From DASZZV01 sp035544835 (GTDB taxonomy: Bacteria > Acidobacteriota > Thermoanaerobaculia > Gp7-AA8), in contig DASZZV010000398.1 of NCBI GenBank assembly GCA_035544835.1, forward strand, positions 1-22,521: a stretch of 22,521 nt of DNA. Direction: 5' to 3'. The position numbers and the translations under genes were made by a program. This document shows positions 1 to 7,057 of this stretch, in pieces (the first letter of the stretch is position 1; each line of letters opens with the position of its first letter). The notes beneath the pieces are model-generated. The model worked only from the letters and a program-made list of their open reading frames with translations, ran no database searches and was not told where the DNA came from.

Positions 1-40
1 CCTTGCGGTGTGGAGTCTTGGAGCTCTCTTACGATTGTGC

Positions 41-98
41 GAGGCGCCGAAGGGTCGAGTCCCCCGCCCAGATCCCTCGCTCGACGCTCGGGATGACA
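41..98 (-). repeat. dispersed palindrome-like repeat, degenerate copy
   Basis: Read on the minus strand this begins TGTCATCCCGAGCG, continues with GAGCGAGGGATCTG and ends near CGACCCTTCGGCGCC. From memory this wording resembles a dispersed repeat found in many bacterial phyla, often mis-translated as peptides like HPERSEE. Only one copy is in the window, so the assignment rests on recognition, not on comparison of copies. Confidence 0.4.
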
Positions 99-187
99 CC
101 TCCGCAAACCGGCCTAAATACTGGGAGTTTCTTAGAAGCCGGGGAACGACGTGAACGTCGGTGGTGAGATGGATGACGCGGGTCTGT

Positions 188-217
188 CCCCGTGTGGCGC
201 GGCCGCGCCACACGGGG
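188..217. repeat. perfect 30-bp palindrome
   Basis: The two 15-bp halves (188-202 and 203-217) are exact reverse complements with no spacer, giving CCCCGTGTGGCGCGG and its complement. As RNA it would form a very GC-rich hairpin with a minimal loop. No T tract follows on either strand, so it is not a standard intrinsic terminator. It lies about 90 bp upstream of the GH18-like gene. It could be a remnant of a palindromic mobile repeat or a cruciform-forming site. Confidence 0.7.
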
Positions 218-259
218 GGACGAGGGCGTGTCATTAGCCGCAGACAGCGCGCGCTGCTA

Positions 260-366
260 CAGAATCCAGAATGATGAATGCAATTGGAACAGGTACTCTT
301 TGATCATGCCTGTTCCTTTACAGTTCACTTCTTCCGTCCTGCACTCTGCAATCACCATTCTGCATT
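260..366. repeat. degenerate heptamer repeat, facing arms
   Basis: The left arm holds four 7-bp units: CAGAATC (260), CAGAATG (267), ATGAATG (274) and CAATTGG (281). The right arm holds four units of opposite sense: CTGCACT (339), CTGCAAT (346), CACCATT (353) and CTGCATT (360). The arms are partly complementary. The right arm lies inside the predicted signal-peptide coding region of the gene starting at 306, so part of that signal sequence appears to be built from repeat DNA. Confidence 0.55.
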
Positions 367-1277
367 CACTCCTTATCATCGCTCTTACTGTGGGCACCTT
401 GAACGCGGCGTCGGCTGATCGCGCCATCTGGATGTGGGAGGAACCCTCCTATCGCATGGTCGAGGATCGCTCGTTTGCTACCGAGTCGGCGGCGTTCCTG
501 CGCTCCAAAAAGATTGGCACGGTCTACCTCTACGCGGACGCCTTCAAGGGACGCAACCTGATCGAGACCAACCCCGGTGCGTACCGGCTCCTCATCCGGC
601 AACTCCATCGCAACGGACTCCACGTCTACGCCCTGCTCGGCTCCGCCTACCTGCATACCGAGGAGTATGTGCTGCCGGAGCGAAGAACCGCTGCCGTCTC
701 GATGCTCCAGCGCGTGCTCACCTACAACGCCGCTGCCTCGAGGGCCGAACGGTTTGATGGCATCAACCTCGACATCGAGCCACATATCCTCGATCAGTGG
801 AGCTCGCAGAAAGAGAAGCTGCTCGAGCAGTTTCTCGACCTCGGGGAAACCTTTATGAGCCTCAAGCGAGCATCAGGGCAGTCCCTGGCGATCGGCCCGG
901 CCATCCCCTTCTGGCTGGATGGAATCGAGCTCGAATGGAAGGGACAGAAGAAGCCGGTCAGCGAACATGTCATCGATACTTATGACTACGTCGCCTTGAT
1001 GGCCTATCGCGATCGAGCCGAGGGACACGACGGCATCGTGTACCACTCCGTTGATGAAATGATCTACGCCGAGAAGGTCCATAAGCGGGTCGTCGTCGGT
1101 GTCGACATCGGCCCGGGAGAGCCTCAGAAGATCTCCTTCGATCACCTCACCGAGAAGGATCTGGAGAGGGAACTGGGTCTGGCCGGGCAGGCCTTCCGTG
1201 ACAAGAAGTCGTTTGGTGGTTTTGTCTTGCACCACTTCGAAACCTACCGGAAGTGGCTAGCGAGAGCGGGAGGGTAA
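306..1277 (+). CDS. secreted GH18-like TIM-barrel protein
   Basis: Predicted 323-residue exported protein of unproven function. The first ~37 residues contain a hydrophobic stretch (LLIIALTVGTLNAASA) that looks like a signal peptide, although it lacks the usual N-terminal Lys or Arg. FDGINLDIEP at residues 150-159 resembles the family-18 glycosidase signature DxxDxDxE, with Asn154 in place of the middle Asp and Glu158 in the acid position. A later YDYVALMAYRD segment matches the GH18 strand carrying a Met-x-Tyr motif. I chose the ATG at 306 because the frame upstream is repeat DNA. There is an AGG 12 bp before it but no strong ribosome site. It may be a carbohydrate-active enzyme or a non-catalytic relative. 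The fold call is moderately sure; the substrate is unknown. Confidence 0.72.
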   Translation: MPVPLQFTSSVLHSAITILHSLLIIALTVGTLNAASADRAIWMWEEPSYRMVEDRSFATESAAFLRSKKIGTVYLYADAFKGRNLIETNPGAYRLLIRQLHRNGLHVYALLGSAYLHTEEYVLPERRTAAVSMLQRVLTYNAAASRAERFDGINLDIEPHILDQWSSQKEKLLEQFLDLGETFMSLKRASGQSLAIGPAIPFWLDGIELEWKGQKKPVSEHVIDTYDYVALMAYRDRAEGHDGIVYHSVDEMIYAEKVHKRVVVGVDIGPGEPQKISFDHLTEKDLERELGLAGQAFRDKKSFGGFVLHHFETYRKWLARAGG

Positions 1278-1280
1278 TTT

Positions 1281-1340
1281 AGAAAGCAGAAGGCAGAAGT
1301 CGGAGGCGATTCCGAATTCTAGCTTCTGCATTCTGCATTC
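1281..1340. repeat. heptamer repeat with facing arms
   Basis: Immediately after the stop codon at 1277, the left arm carries AGAAAGC, AGAAGGC and AGAAGTC (1281-1301). The right arm carries TTCTAGC, TTCTGCA, TTCTGCA and TTC (1317-1340), roughly the reverse complement. The TTCTAGC unit is identical to the unit repeated at 13673-13700, which links the two loci. It fills almost the whole gap between the GH18-like gene and the acetyltransferase gene and could fold as a hairpin in a shared transcript. Confidence 0.65.
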
Positions 1341-1359
1341 GCGAAGCTACGATGTCGTG

Positions 1360-2187
1360 ATGACGACTTCGTTTCCTTTCATCGACATCAACCTTGCTCG
1401 GCGCATCGAGCGCGCCGAGGGAAAGACCAATGCTGATTTTGTGACGACGCGGGCCCGCCTCTTCCCCTCCAGCGGAGCGGGAATGCTGGAGCGAGGCGGC
1501 GCATATGCGCTCTTCGATGGCGCTGACTCGCCGCTCACGCAGACATTCGGATTGGGTGTCTTCTCGGAACCGACCAACGAGGATCTCGAAGCCATCGAGT
1601 CTTTCTTTCAGGAACGCGGGGGACCGGTACATCATGAGGTCAGTCCGCTGGCGGCGAAGTCGACGCTGGAGCTGCTCAACAGCCGCGGCTACGAGCCCTT
1701 CGAATTCACCAGCGTGCTGATTCGCCCCGTCGATGCACCGCTCGCTGTTTCGCGACCAGACAAAGCCCGCCTCACCGTCCGCATCGCCGGAAAAGAGGAA
1801 GCGGGCCTGTGGAGCGAGAAAGCCGCGGAAGGGTGGGGCGCCACACCGGACCTCGCTGAGTTCCTCAAAGAGATCGGCGGAATCACCGTGGCCAGCCGCG
1901 ATGCCATACCCTACTTCTGCGAGGTCGATGGCCAGCCCATCGCGACGGCAACACTCTGCATCCAGGATGGCGTGGCAATTCTGGCCGGAGCCAGTACAGT
2001 TCCCGCGCATCGGAATCAGGGAGCCCAACTCGCGCTGCTCGAGGCCCGCCTGCGGCTGGCCGCCGAGCGCGGCTGCGACCTGGCCCTCATGGGTGCCGAG
2101 CCGGGCGGCCCATCCCAGCGCAACGCCGAACGTCAGGGGTTTCGAATCGCCTACACCCGGTTGAAGTGGCGGCTGAAGGCGCGCTGA
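1360..2187 (+). CDS. GNAT-family N-acetyltransferase
   Basis: Protein of 275 residues. The C-terminal half carries the acetyl-CoA-binding motif A of GNAT enzymes, VPAHRNQGAQ (residues 214-223), preceded by the strand GVAILAGAST and followed by a helix (LALLEARLRLAAERGC) and the motif-B-like segment NAERQGFRIAYTRLKWRL. The N-terminal ~130 residues are less conserved-looking; the length fits a two-lobe GNAT protein. The acceptor substrate cannot be read from sequence. A GTG directly precedes the ATG at 1360, so the start may be 1357. No strong Shine-Dalgarno is visible. The gene converges on arfB with a 21-bp gap. Confidence 0.82.
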   Translation: MTTSFPFIDINLARRIERAEGKTNADFVTTRARLFPSSGAGMLERGGAYALFDGADSPLTQTFGLGVFSEPTNEDLEAIESFFQERGGPVHHEVSPLAAKSTLELLNSRGYEPFEFTSVLIRPVDAPLAVSRPDKARLTVRIAGKEEAGLWSEKAAEGWGATPDLAEFLKEIGGITVASRDAIPYFCEVDGQPIATATLCIQDGVAILAGASTVPAHRNQGAQLALLEARLRLAAERGCDLALMGAEPGGPSQRNAERQGFRIAYTRLKWRLKAR

Positions 2188-2208
2188 AACAGGTTGCGCT
2201 CCGAATCT

Positions 2209-2670
2209 TTACTCCAGCCGCGTTCGAAGTTTCTTGGTCTCGGAGCGGCGCTTCTTTTCCTCGAGTCTCCTTTTCTTCTGCGCCTTCGGAGTGCGGGTGG
2301 GTTTGCGGGTCTCCTGTTCGTGAATGGCATCTCGAAGCAGTTCTTCCATCCGGGCCAGGGCGCGGTCGCGATTCATCAGCTGACTGCGCTCGGCCTGTGA
2401 GGTGACGCGAAAGACACCGGCGCGGTTGATGCGCCCTTTCAGCCGCCCACGCACAAGCTGTTTCTTCTCATCGGATAGCGGCAGCGCATCGACATCCACC
2501 TCGATCGTCACCCGGCTCTCGACCTTATTGACGTTCTGGCCGCCGGGTCCGCCGCTCCGTGACGTTGCGGCCCGCAGCAGCCCTGCGGGAACGATGATGC
2601 CGTCGCCCAGGTCGAGATCTCGCATAGAGGTGATGATAACGGTTCCGGCCTGTTCGATAATGAGGGCCAT
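2209..2670 (-). CDS. arfB: peptidyl-tRNA hydrolase ArfB (ribosome rescue)
   Basis: Release-factor-like protein of 153 residues that would enter stalled ribosomes lacking a stop codon and hydrolyse the peptidyl-tRNA. It has the catalytic GGQ in SGGPGGQNVNKVESRV (GGQ at 43-45) and a long basic C-terminal tail (roughly residues 120-153, rich in K and R, such as KKRRLEEKKRRSETKK), which in this family inserts in the mRNA channel. The size fits ArfB/YaeJ (about 140 residues) and lacks the codon-recognition domain of RF1/RF2. The ATG at 2670 interlocks with the osmC-like start. A second ATG at 2625 (Met16) would give 138 residues and matches the usual family start better. Confidence 0.88.
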   Translation of the reverse strand: MALIIEQAGTVIITSMRDLDLGDGIIVPAGLLRAATSRSGGPGGQNVNKVESRVTIEVDVDALPLSDEKKQLVRGRLKGRINRAGVFRVTSQAERSQLMNRDRALARMEELLRDAIHEQETRKPTRTPKAQKKRRLEEKKRRSETKKLRTRLE

Positions 2671-3139
2671 GCCGGCAAACTCGAGAGTTCACCTTTATCG
2701 CGCTACGTCATCATGGGTAGGATCGACGGCAGTCGGCTACGATCATTACGATCGCACACATAGCGTGACTGCAGATCCTTCAAGGTCACCGCTTACCCTC
2801 TCCGCTGATCCGGCGTTCCAAGGTAACGCCTCGCTGCTGAATCCCGAACAGCTCCTCTTGATGGCCGCCTCGTCCTGTCAACTCCTCTCCTTTCTCGCTC
2901 TGGCGGCGCGCTCGCGAATCGACGTTTTGCGCTATGACGACGACGCCGAGGCGGAGATGCCCGAGAATGCAACACCCGTGCGAATCACACGGATCGTGCT
3001 GCGACCGCGAGTTCTGGTCGCACGGGGCACCCCAGAGGAACGAGTCCTGAAGCTCCTCCACAAAGCCCATGACCAGTGCTATATCGCCAACAGCCTCAAG
3101 AGCGAGATCAGCCTCGAAGCGGTGATCGAGTTCCGCTAG
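2669..3139 (+). CDS. OsmC-family peroxiredoxin
   Basis: Protein of 156 residues of the OsmC/Ohr superfamily, thiol-dependent peroxidases that reduce organic hydroperoxides. The two redox cysteines are present: Cys70 in AASSCQLLSF and Cys137 in HDQCYIANSL. The N-terminal segment RATSSWVGSTAVGYDHYDRTH is typical of the subgroup near YhfA rather than of Ohr proper. The ATG at 2669 is chosen because the family begins about here; GAGGG lies just before it. A longer open frame upstream is only the shadow of arfB. The stop codon TAG (3137-3139) is part of the inverted repeat of the mobile-like element that follows, so the 3' end may have been set by that insertion. Confidence 0.85.
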   Translation: MPANSRVHLYRATSSWVGSTAVGYDHYDRTHSVTADPSRSPLTLSADPAFQGNASLLNPEQLLLMAASSCQLLSFLALAARSRIDVLRYDDDAEAEMPENATPVRITRIVLRPRVLVARGTPEERVLKLLHKAHDQCYIANSLKSEISLEAVIEFR

Positions 3140-3302
3140 TGTGGTGTGTCGTAAATAGCCCAGCATTCGGCGGGATGATGGGAGGTCGTATGCGAGGCGG
3201 CGCGATGCAGGCAATGCGGGACATTGTTGAGGAGCGCCAACGAAGCAGACGGCCTTCCAGCGCCCCGAGGAATGCTGGGCTATTTACGACACACCACACT
3301 AG
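3136..3302. mobile_element. MITE-like element with 33-bp inverted ends
   Basis: The ends 3137-3168 and 3270-3301 are perfect 32-bp reverse complements (outer bases TAGTGTGGTGTGTCG, inner part GTAAATAGCCCAGCATTC). Both are bordered so that CTAG appears at 3136-3139 and again at 3299-3302. CTAG may be a 4-bp target duplication or part of the palindrome. The 101-bp interior has no credible gene. The size and ends fit a non-autonomous element. CTAG fits the YTAR target described for part of the IS5 family, but no transposase is nearby. It separates the OsmC gene from the phosphatase lipoprotein gene and could fold as a strong hairpin in a transcript. Confidence 0.75.
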
Positions 3303-3331
3303 ACATCCCAACCGTGCGGCTGGAGAAGAGA

Positions 3332-4021
3332 ATGAAGAGATCGTGGCTGATAGCTATTACGTTGGTTCTCGCTGCGTGTACCAGTACGAAGGTGCCGGTG
3401 AGCGAGGGCGGACAGACCCTGCGGATTTATCTGGCACGTCACGGCCAGACCGATTGGAACCTCGCCCACCGTCTTCAGGGACAATCCGACACAGAGCTCA
3501 ACGACACGGGGAGAAAGCAGGCCCGGGATCTGGCCAGCCGACTCGAAGGCGTGAGGTTTGAAAGAGTCTACTCGAGCGCGCTCAAACGCAGCCGCGCCAC
3601 GGCGCAAACGGCGGCGAACGGAGCACCGGTGGAGAGTTTGCCGTCACTCAACGAGCAGGCCCTCGGAAAGTTCGAGGGCCTCTATCTCGACGGCCGCGAC
3701 GCCGCCGCCGAGGCCGACTACAACCTGAGATCGAAAAGACAGGATGATTCACTTGATGGTGGTGAATCGAGCGAGCAGTTCTTCACGCGCGTTTGCACTG
3801 CGGTTTCCGCAATCCGTCGAGAACACGAGTCGGGCTCGATTCTCATCGTCGGTCATGGAGGCACCAACGCCATGATCCTCCGCTGTTTTCTCGAGCTCAC
3901 GGCGGAGCAGGCCGACGCCATACGACAGAGCAATGACGAGCTCTACCTCATCGAGCTGAGCTCAAAGCGGAGCCCGCGCCTCTGGAAGTTGATCCCGAAA
4001 GACAAACTGAGCGAGCTGTAA
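3332..4021 (+). CDS. histidine phosphatase (phosphoglycerate mutase-like) lipoprotein
   Basis: Protein of 229 residues. The catalytic signature LARHGQTDWN holds His37 (RHG at 36-38), the second active-site histidine is His175 in LIVGHGG, and the substrate-binding arginine region SSALKRSRATAQTA is present. This makes it a branch-1 histidine phosphatase, likely a phosphomonoesterase. Unlike most of the family it starts with a lipoprotein signal, MKRSWLIAITLVLAAC, with Cys16 in an LAAC lipobox, so it should be membrane-anchored on the periplasmic side. The ATG at 3332 is preceded by GGAGAAGAG at proper spacing; the frame upstream reads through the inverted repeat and is not coding. It converges on the GWxTD gene with 5 bp between stops. 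Confidence 0.87.
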   Translation: MKRSWLIAITLVLAACTSTKVPVSEGGQTLRIYLARHGQTDWNLAHRLQGQSDTELNDTGRKQARDLASRLEGVRFERVYSSALKRSRATAQTAANGAPVESLPSLNEQALGKFEGLYLDGRDAAAEADYNLRSKRQDDSLDGGESSEQFFTRVCTAVSAIRREHESGSILIVGHGGTNAMILRCFLELTAEQADAIRQSNDELYLIELSSKRSPRLWKLIPKDKLSEL

Positions 4022-4026
4022 GCTTT

Positions 4027-5232
4027 CTACTCGATCCGGAATTCTTTTTTCACAGTGTCGGATCTGCCGGTCACGGTGTCCTTGAGATTGACCTCGAGCT
4101 GATACGTCCCCGCTTTCATCCCCGCAAGCGGAATGCTCGCCCGAAGAATGAAACAGCCCGGAACCGCATGCATCCGGTCGGGCCGGAGCTCATCGGCCTC
4201 GGAGCGCCTGTCGATGACCTCATTGCCGGCCCGTCCGGTCAGGTGAAGCTTGAACTCCACAACCGGTGTCTCCACTGTCGCCGAGCAGTACTGCGCGAGC
4301 CATCCCAGCTCGTCCTGCTGATGAAAAACTGAGACCGGCTCGATCCTGTCGAACGGGTTGCCGGCCTGCATGAGGACGGCGGTAGCGTTGCGGATGAGTG
4401 TCAGTCGCGATGCGCCTTTCGCCGCCATTGGACGGGGCGCCTCTGCTTTCGGCGTCTTCGGCGAAGTTTCCTTCACCGTCGCAGCGGGTGGCGCGGCGAC
4501 CTGCGGCACATCCATCACTGGTTTCCGAGCGACCTGTTCCACAGTCACGAGGATCATCGGATCGAGACCACCTTTGGGAGCCCAGGAGGGAACCTCGGTA
4601 AGCCCGGGACTGACGATCGCTCTCTTCATAGCGACCGGCACCGCACCGAGAAAATCAGGGCGTTGCGGATCGCGATGGACGGAGTGGGAACCGACAGCCT
4701 CGATGAATACCACCTCGATGCGAGGCATGCCGAACTTCGCTGAGTCGGCGTGCTCCCAGATCCAGACGCCCCTCGCACCCTGGACCTGGCCGCCAGTCGG
4801 ATCAAGTTGCGCCTGCGCCGAACTATGGGTCTGTCTGGTGCTCTTGCTCATCTCGTCGTTCATGTTGGTGGGTTGGCCCAGCAGAATGTAGACACGCCCG
4901 CGATCCGTCAGAGAGCCGATCTTCCCCGACTCTTCGCTCCAGGTCTTGTCGGACCAGGCGACGCGAGACTCGAACTCATTACGAAATTCATTGACCGCTG
5001 TTCCCGGCGTCGGATCTCGACGGGCCCAGAAGAGATCGATGAAGTGAATCGCCTGGTCATCACTCTTCAAAGATCGATAGGCGCGCTGCTCTTCGCCAGT
5101 CATGATCCATTGAACGGGCCCCTTCGCCCATTGCCCGTATCGCGCGGAAACGGAGGCGAACGCGCTCCCGGCGAGGAAAACGCCCAGGATCGCCGCTCCG
5201 GCGATGTCTCTCGCTGCTGTCTTGGACGTCAT
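4027..5232 (-). CDS. GWxTD domain-containing secreted protein
   Basis: Protein of 401 residues with an N-terminal signal sequence (hydrophobic 10-27, AGSAFA before the likely cut). The GWxTD-type domain begins at WAKGPVQWIMTGEEQ (35-49) and continues through AIHFIDLFWARRDPTPGT and RGRVYILLGQP (111-121), all typical of this domain. A Pro/Ala/Lys-rich linker (about 245-275) separates it from a C-terminal beta-rich part ending in TGRSDTVKKEFRIE. The biochemical role of the domain is not established to my knowledge. AGGAG lies 9 bp before the ATG. The gene follows the outer-membrane protein gene on the same strand after 89 bp and may be co-transcribed with it. Confidence 0.85.
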   Translation of the reverse strand: MTSKTAARDIAGAAILGVFLAGSAFASVSARYGQWAKGPVQWIMTGEEQRAYRSLKSDDQAIHFIDLFWARRDPTPGTAVNEFRNEFESRVAWSDKTWSEESGKIGSLTDRGRVYILLGQPTNMNDEMSKSTRQTHSSAQAQLDPTGGQVQGARGVWIWEHADSAKFGMPRIEVVFIEAVGSHSVHRDPQRPDFLGAVPVAMKRAIVSPGLTEVPSWAPKGGLDPMILVTVEQVARKPVMDVPQVAAPPAATVKETSPKTPKAEAPRPMAAKGASRLTLIRNATAVLMQAGNPFDRIEPVSVFHQQDELGWLAQYCSATVETPVVEFKLHLTGRAGNEVIDRRSEADELRPDRMHAVPGCFILRASIPLAGMKAGTYQLEVNLKDTVTGRSDTVKKEFRIE

Positions 5233-5321
5233 GGTGAATCTCCTGGTCCGTTTTCCGATGGAATTCCATTACTGAGACGCGCGCGGTTGGATGATTGTTT
5301 CAAACCGTTCGTCACGCGATC

Positions 5322-6569
5322 TTAGAACCCGTAACGAACCTCGAAGGACACAGTCGATCCACCCGTCCGCGGATCGAGGCCTGACGCGGCAAGCCCCGGC
5401 CGGTCACCAGTTACGCGGACATACTCCAGCCCCGCTCGCAAATGTGAGCCGACATCGCGAAGCCAGGCCACGGTGACGGCATGTCCGTTCTCGCGGCTGG
5501 AATCGACTGCCCGGCGTTCGTGGTCTCGTGTGGAAAAGCGTTCCACGCGCACCGTCCAGCGATCGGGCCCTCGCTTGTGCGAAAGCAGCGCGTAGACCGT
5601 ATCGAAGTCGAGGGTGAAGACGCCACCTGGAAAACCGACCGCGGTAGTGCCTGATGCCCACTCCGAGGAGAAGGTGGTCGGCTTCTCCGCCCCGATCTCC
5701 GCACTGACGACATCGAACTTCGTCCGCCATGGCTCCTGATCGAAGAATTCAGGGGCGATTGAGGCGCGATTGTCGATGTGAACAATCTGCAGCATCGCTT
5801 TGTCCGGGAGTTGCAGACGCACCCGCTCCGCGTAGCCATTGCGATCGTCGATATCCTTCCCGACCGGGCGCGTGCTGGTTTCCGGCTGCGGTAACGGCAG
5901 ATCTTCGTTGTAAACACTCAGTCGATTGCCGAACGTCCATCCCCGCGCCGAGAGCTCCGTGCCCATGGTGTCGTTGCCGCGAAAGGCCGTCGCGCCGACC
6001 ACCAGATAAAGATTCGGGGAGTACTGAAGATCGGCGCCGATTGGTCGCACTTCCTGACCGATCCATGAGTTCAACGCGGAGTAGCTGATCGTGTAGCGCG
6101 AGGTCCAGAGGTTGTCGACGTTCTCACGAGAGGTGGGAAGCCAGAAAGCTCCAGCTCGAAGCCGCCAGTAGTGATACTCGACTTCGGCGTAAGCCTGCAG
6201 CAGGCCGGCGCGCGACCCCTTTGTGCCGGAGGGCTCGAGGCGCGCGATACCGTCGGCGTGAAGGGTAAGCCAGTGCTTCGGCGTCCAGTCGATTCCCAGC
6301 TGGGCCACGTCTACATTGACAAGCCGGTGATCGTGGCTGTCGTCCGCCCCTACATCGAAGCGGCCGAAGCCCTGCCTGGTCCAGGACGGCTGCGAGCTCA
6401 CGTAAATCTCTCGCGCCGTGAGAAATCCGTGTATCTGGAGAGGAGACGGAGTCTGCGCAGAGACAGCACCGGCGCTCCCGAGCATTCCGGTGAGAATTGC
6501 GATTCCTGCGAAGAGGTGAGGAGCGATAGAGTCTTTCATTGCACCGTCGCGAGCCATGACCGATCGCAT
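5322..6569 (-). CDS. outer-membrane beta-barrel protein (porin-like)
   Basis: Protein of 415 residues, or 405 if translation starts at the ATG at 6539, which gives the more usual signal peptide MKDSIAPHLFAGIAILTG ending AVSA-QTPSP. The body alternates short amphipathic strands rich in aromatic residues (for example YHYWRLRAGAFWLPTS and LYLVVGATAFRG). It closes with VSFEVRYGF, whose terminal Phe is the outer-membrane insertion signal recognised by the Bam complex. It looks like an alginate-export or porin-type barrel, but the substrate is not readable. GGAGG lies about 15 bp before the first ATG, so the start is uncertain. It is upstream of the GWxTD gene and divergent from the small lipoprotein gene, sharing a 73-bp intergenic region. 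Confidence 0.78.
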   Translation of the reverse strand: MRSVMARDGAMKDSIAPHLFAGIAILTGMLGSAGAVSAQTPSPLQIHGFLTAREIYVSSQPSWTRQGFGRFDVGADDSHDHRLVNVDVAQLGIDWTPKHWLTLHADGIARLEPSGTKGSRAGLLQAYAEVEYHYWRLRAGAFWLPTSRENVDNLWTSRYTISYSALNSWIGQEVRPIGADLQYSPNLYLVVGATAFRGNDTMGTELSARGWTFGNRLSVYNEDLPLPQPETSTRPVGKDIDDRNGYAERVRLQLPDKAMLQIVHIDNRASIAPEFFDQEPWRTKFDVVSAEIGAEKPTTFSSEWASGTTAVGFPGGVFTLDFDTVYALLSHKRGPDRWTVRVERFSTRDHERRAVDSSRENGHAVTVAWLRDVGSHLRAGLEYVRVTGDRPGLAASGLDPRTGGSTVSFEVRYGF

Positions 6570-6642
6570 GTTAACGAACCGGAAACCTCCACTACGTGTT
6601 CCCGATCACCCGGCCAGCTTCCTTCGCGGTACGATGACGTGA

Positions 6643-6984
6643 ATGCGCCTCTTCATGCTCGCCACAATTGCCCTCGTCAGCGGATGCTGCACCGCTCCCA
6701 GGCCGGCTCCGGTTGACCAACCTGCCAGGGTCGCGTCCCCGACGCCGAAACCATCTCCTCCAAAGCCTGACAGCTCGATTACCGTCATCGGAGTGCTGAC
6801 CGATGAGGGGGTGGAGTGCCAGGCTCTTCGCTCGGATTCCGATCAGCGGCTCTATACGATCGGCGGGAACCACGCCGGCTTGAAGAATGGCGACCACGTG
6901 AAGGTAACCGGCACGGTCGCCCGCATGTCAGTGTGCCAGCAGGGAGTGACGCTGGCGGTGACGTCGATCGAGAAAGCTGAGTAA
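6643..6984 (+). CDS. small lipoprotein with OB-like beta domain
   Basis: Protein of 113 residues. MRLFMLATIALVSGCC is a lipoprotein signal with Cys15 after LVSG. A Pro-rich linker (about 19-43) leads to a compact beta-rich domain with GVLTDEGVECQALRSD, LYTIGGN and GDHVKVTGTVARMSVCQQG, which resembles small OB-fold-like domains of periplasmic lipoproteins. I do not know a function. Cys59 and Cys98 could form a disulphide. Lys and Thr-rich VKVTGTV is the clearest motif. The gene is alone on its strand; a TACGAT hexamer 8 bp before the ATG would make a nearly leaderless message if it is a -10 box, which is unproven. Heptamer repeats begin just after the stop. Confidence 0.72.
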   Translation: MRLFMLATIALVSGCCTAPRPAPVDQPARVASPTPKPSPPKPDSSITVIGVLTDEGVECQALRSDSDQRLYTIGGNHAGLKNGDHVKVTGTVARMSVCQQGVTLAVTSIEKAE

Positions 6985-6988
6985 GAAG

Positions 6989-7057
6989 GATGTCAGATGT
7001 CAGGGATGATGACAGGCGATGAAAGACTCGGGGCAATCTGACATCTGATCTCTTGTC
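6989..7057. repeat. heptamer repeat with facing arms between converging genes
   Basis: The left arm has GATGTCA twice (6989-7002) followed by decayed units. The right arm has TCTGACA, TCTGATC and TCTTGTC (7037-7057), broadly the reverse complement of the left. It starts 5 bp after the small lipoprotein stop and ends 1 bp before the glnS stop, so it fills the convergent gap. It could form a bidirectional hairpin, but no T tract follows. Confidence 0.6.

Larger units (their letters stand above)
1..305. other. gene-free, repeat-rich leader region
   Basis: I see no convincing gene here. The stretch holds a palindrome-like dispersed repeat (41-98), a small hairpin of CGACG-TGAA-CGTCG type near 149-162, a perfect 30-bp palindrome (188-217) and the left arm of a degenerate heptamer array (260-287). 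An open frame continues upstream of 306 as far as 192, but there it runs through the palindrome and the repeats, so I do not treat it as coding. Confidence 0.6.

Noticed and set aside
192..305. Upstream extension of the GH18-like gene
   Set aside because: The frame starts inside the 30-bp palindrome and runs through heptamer repeats; it has no protein-like content.
3076..3561. Plus-strand open frame of 161 codons across the MITE-like element
   Set aside because: It translates the inverted repeat and overlaps the OsmC gene and the phosphatase gene in another frame.
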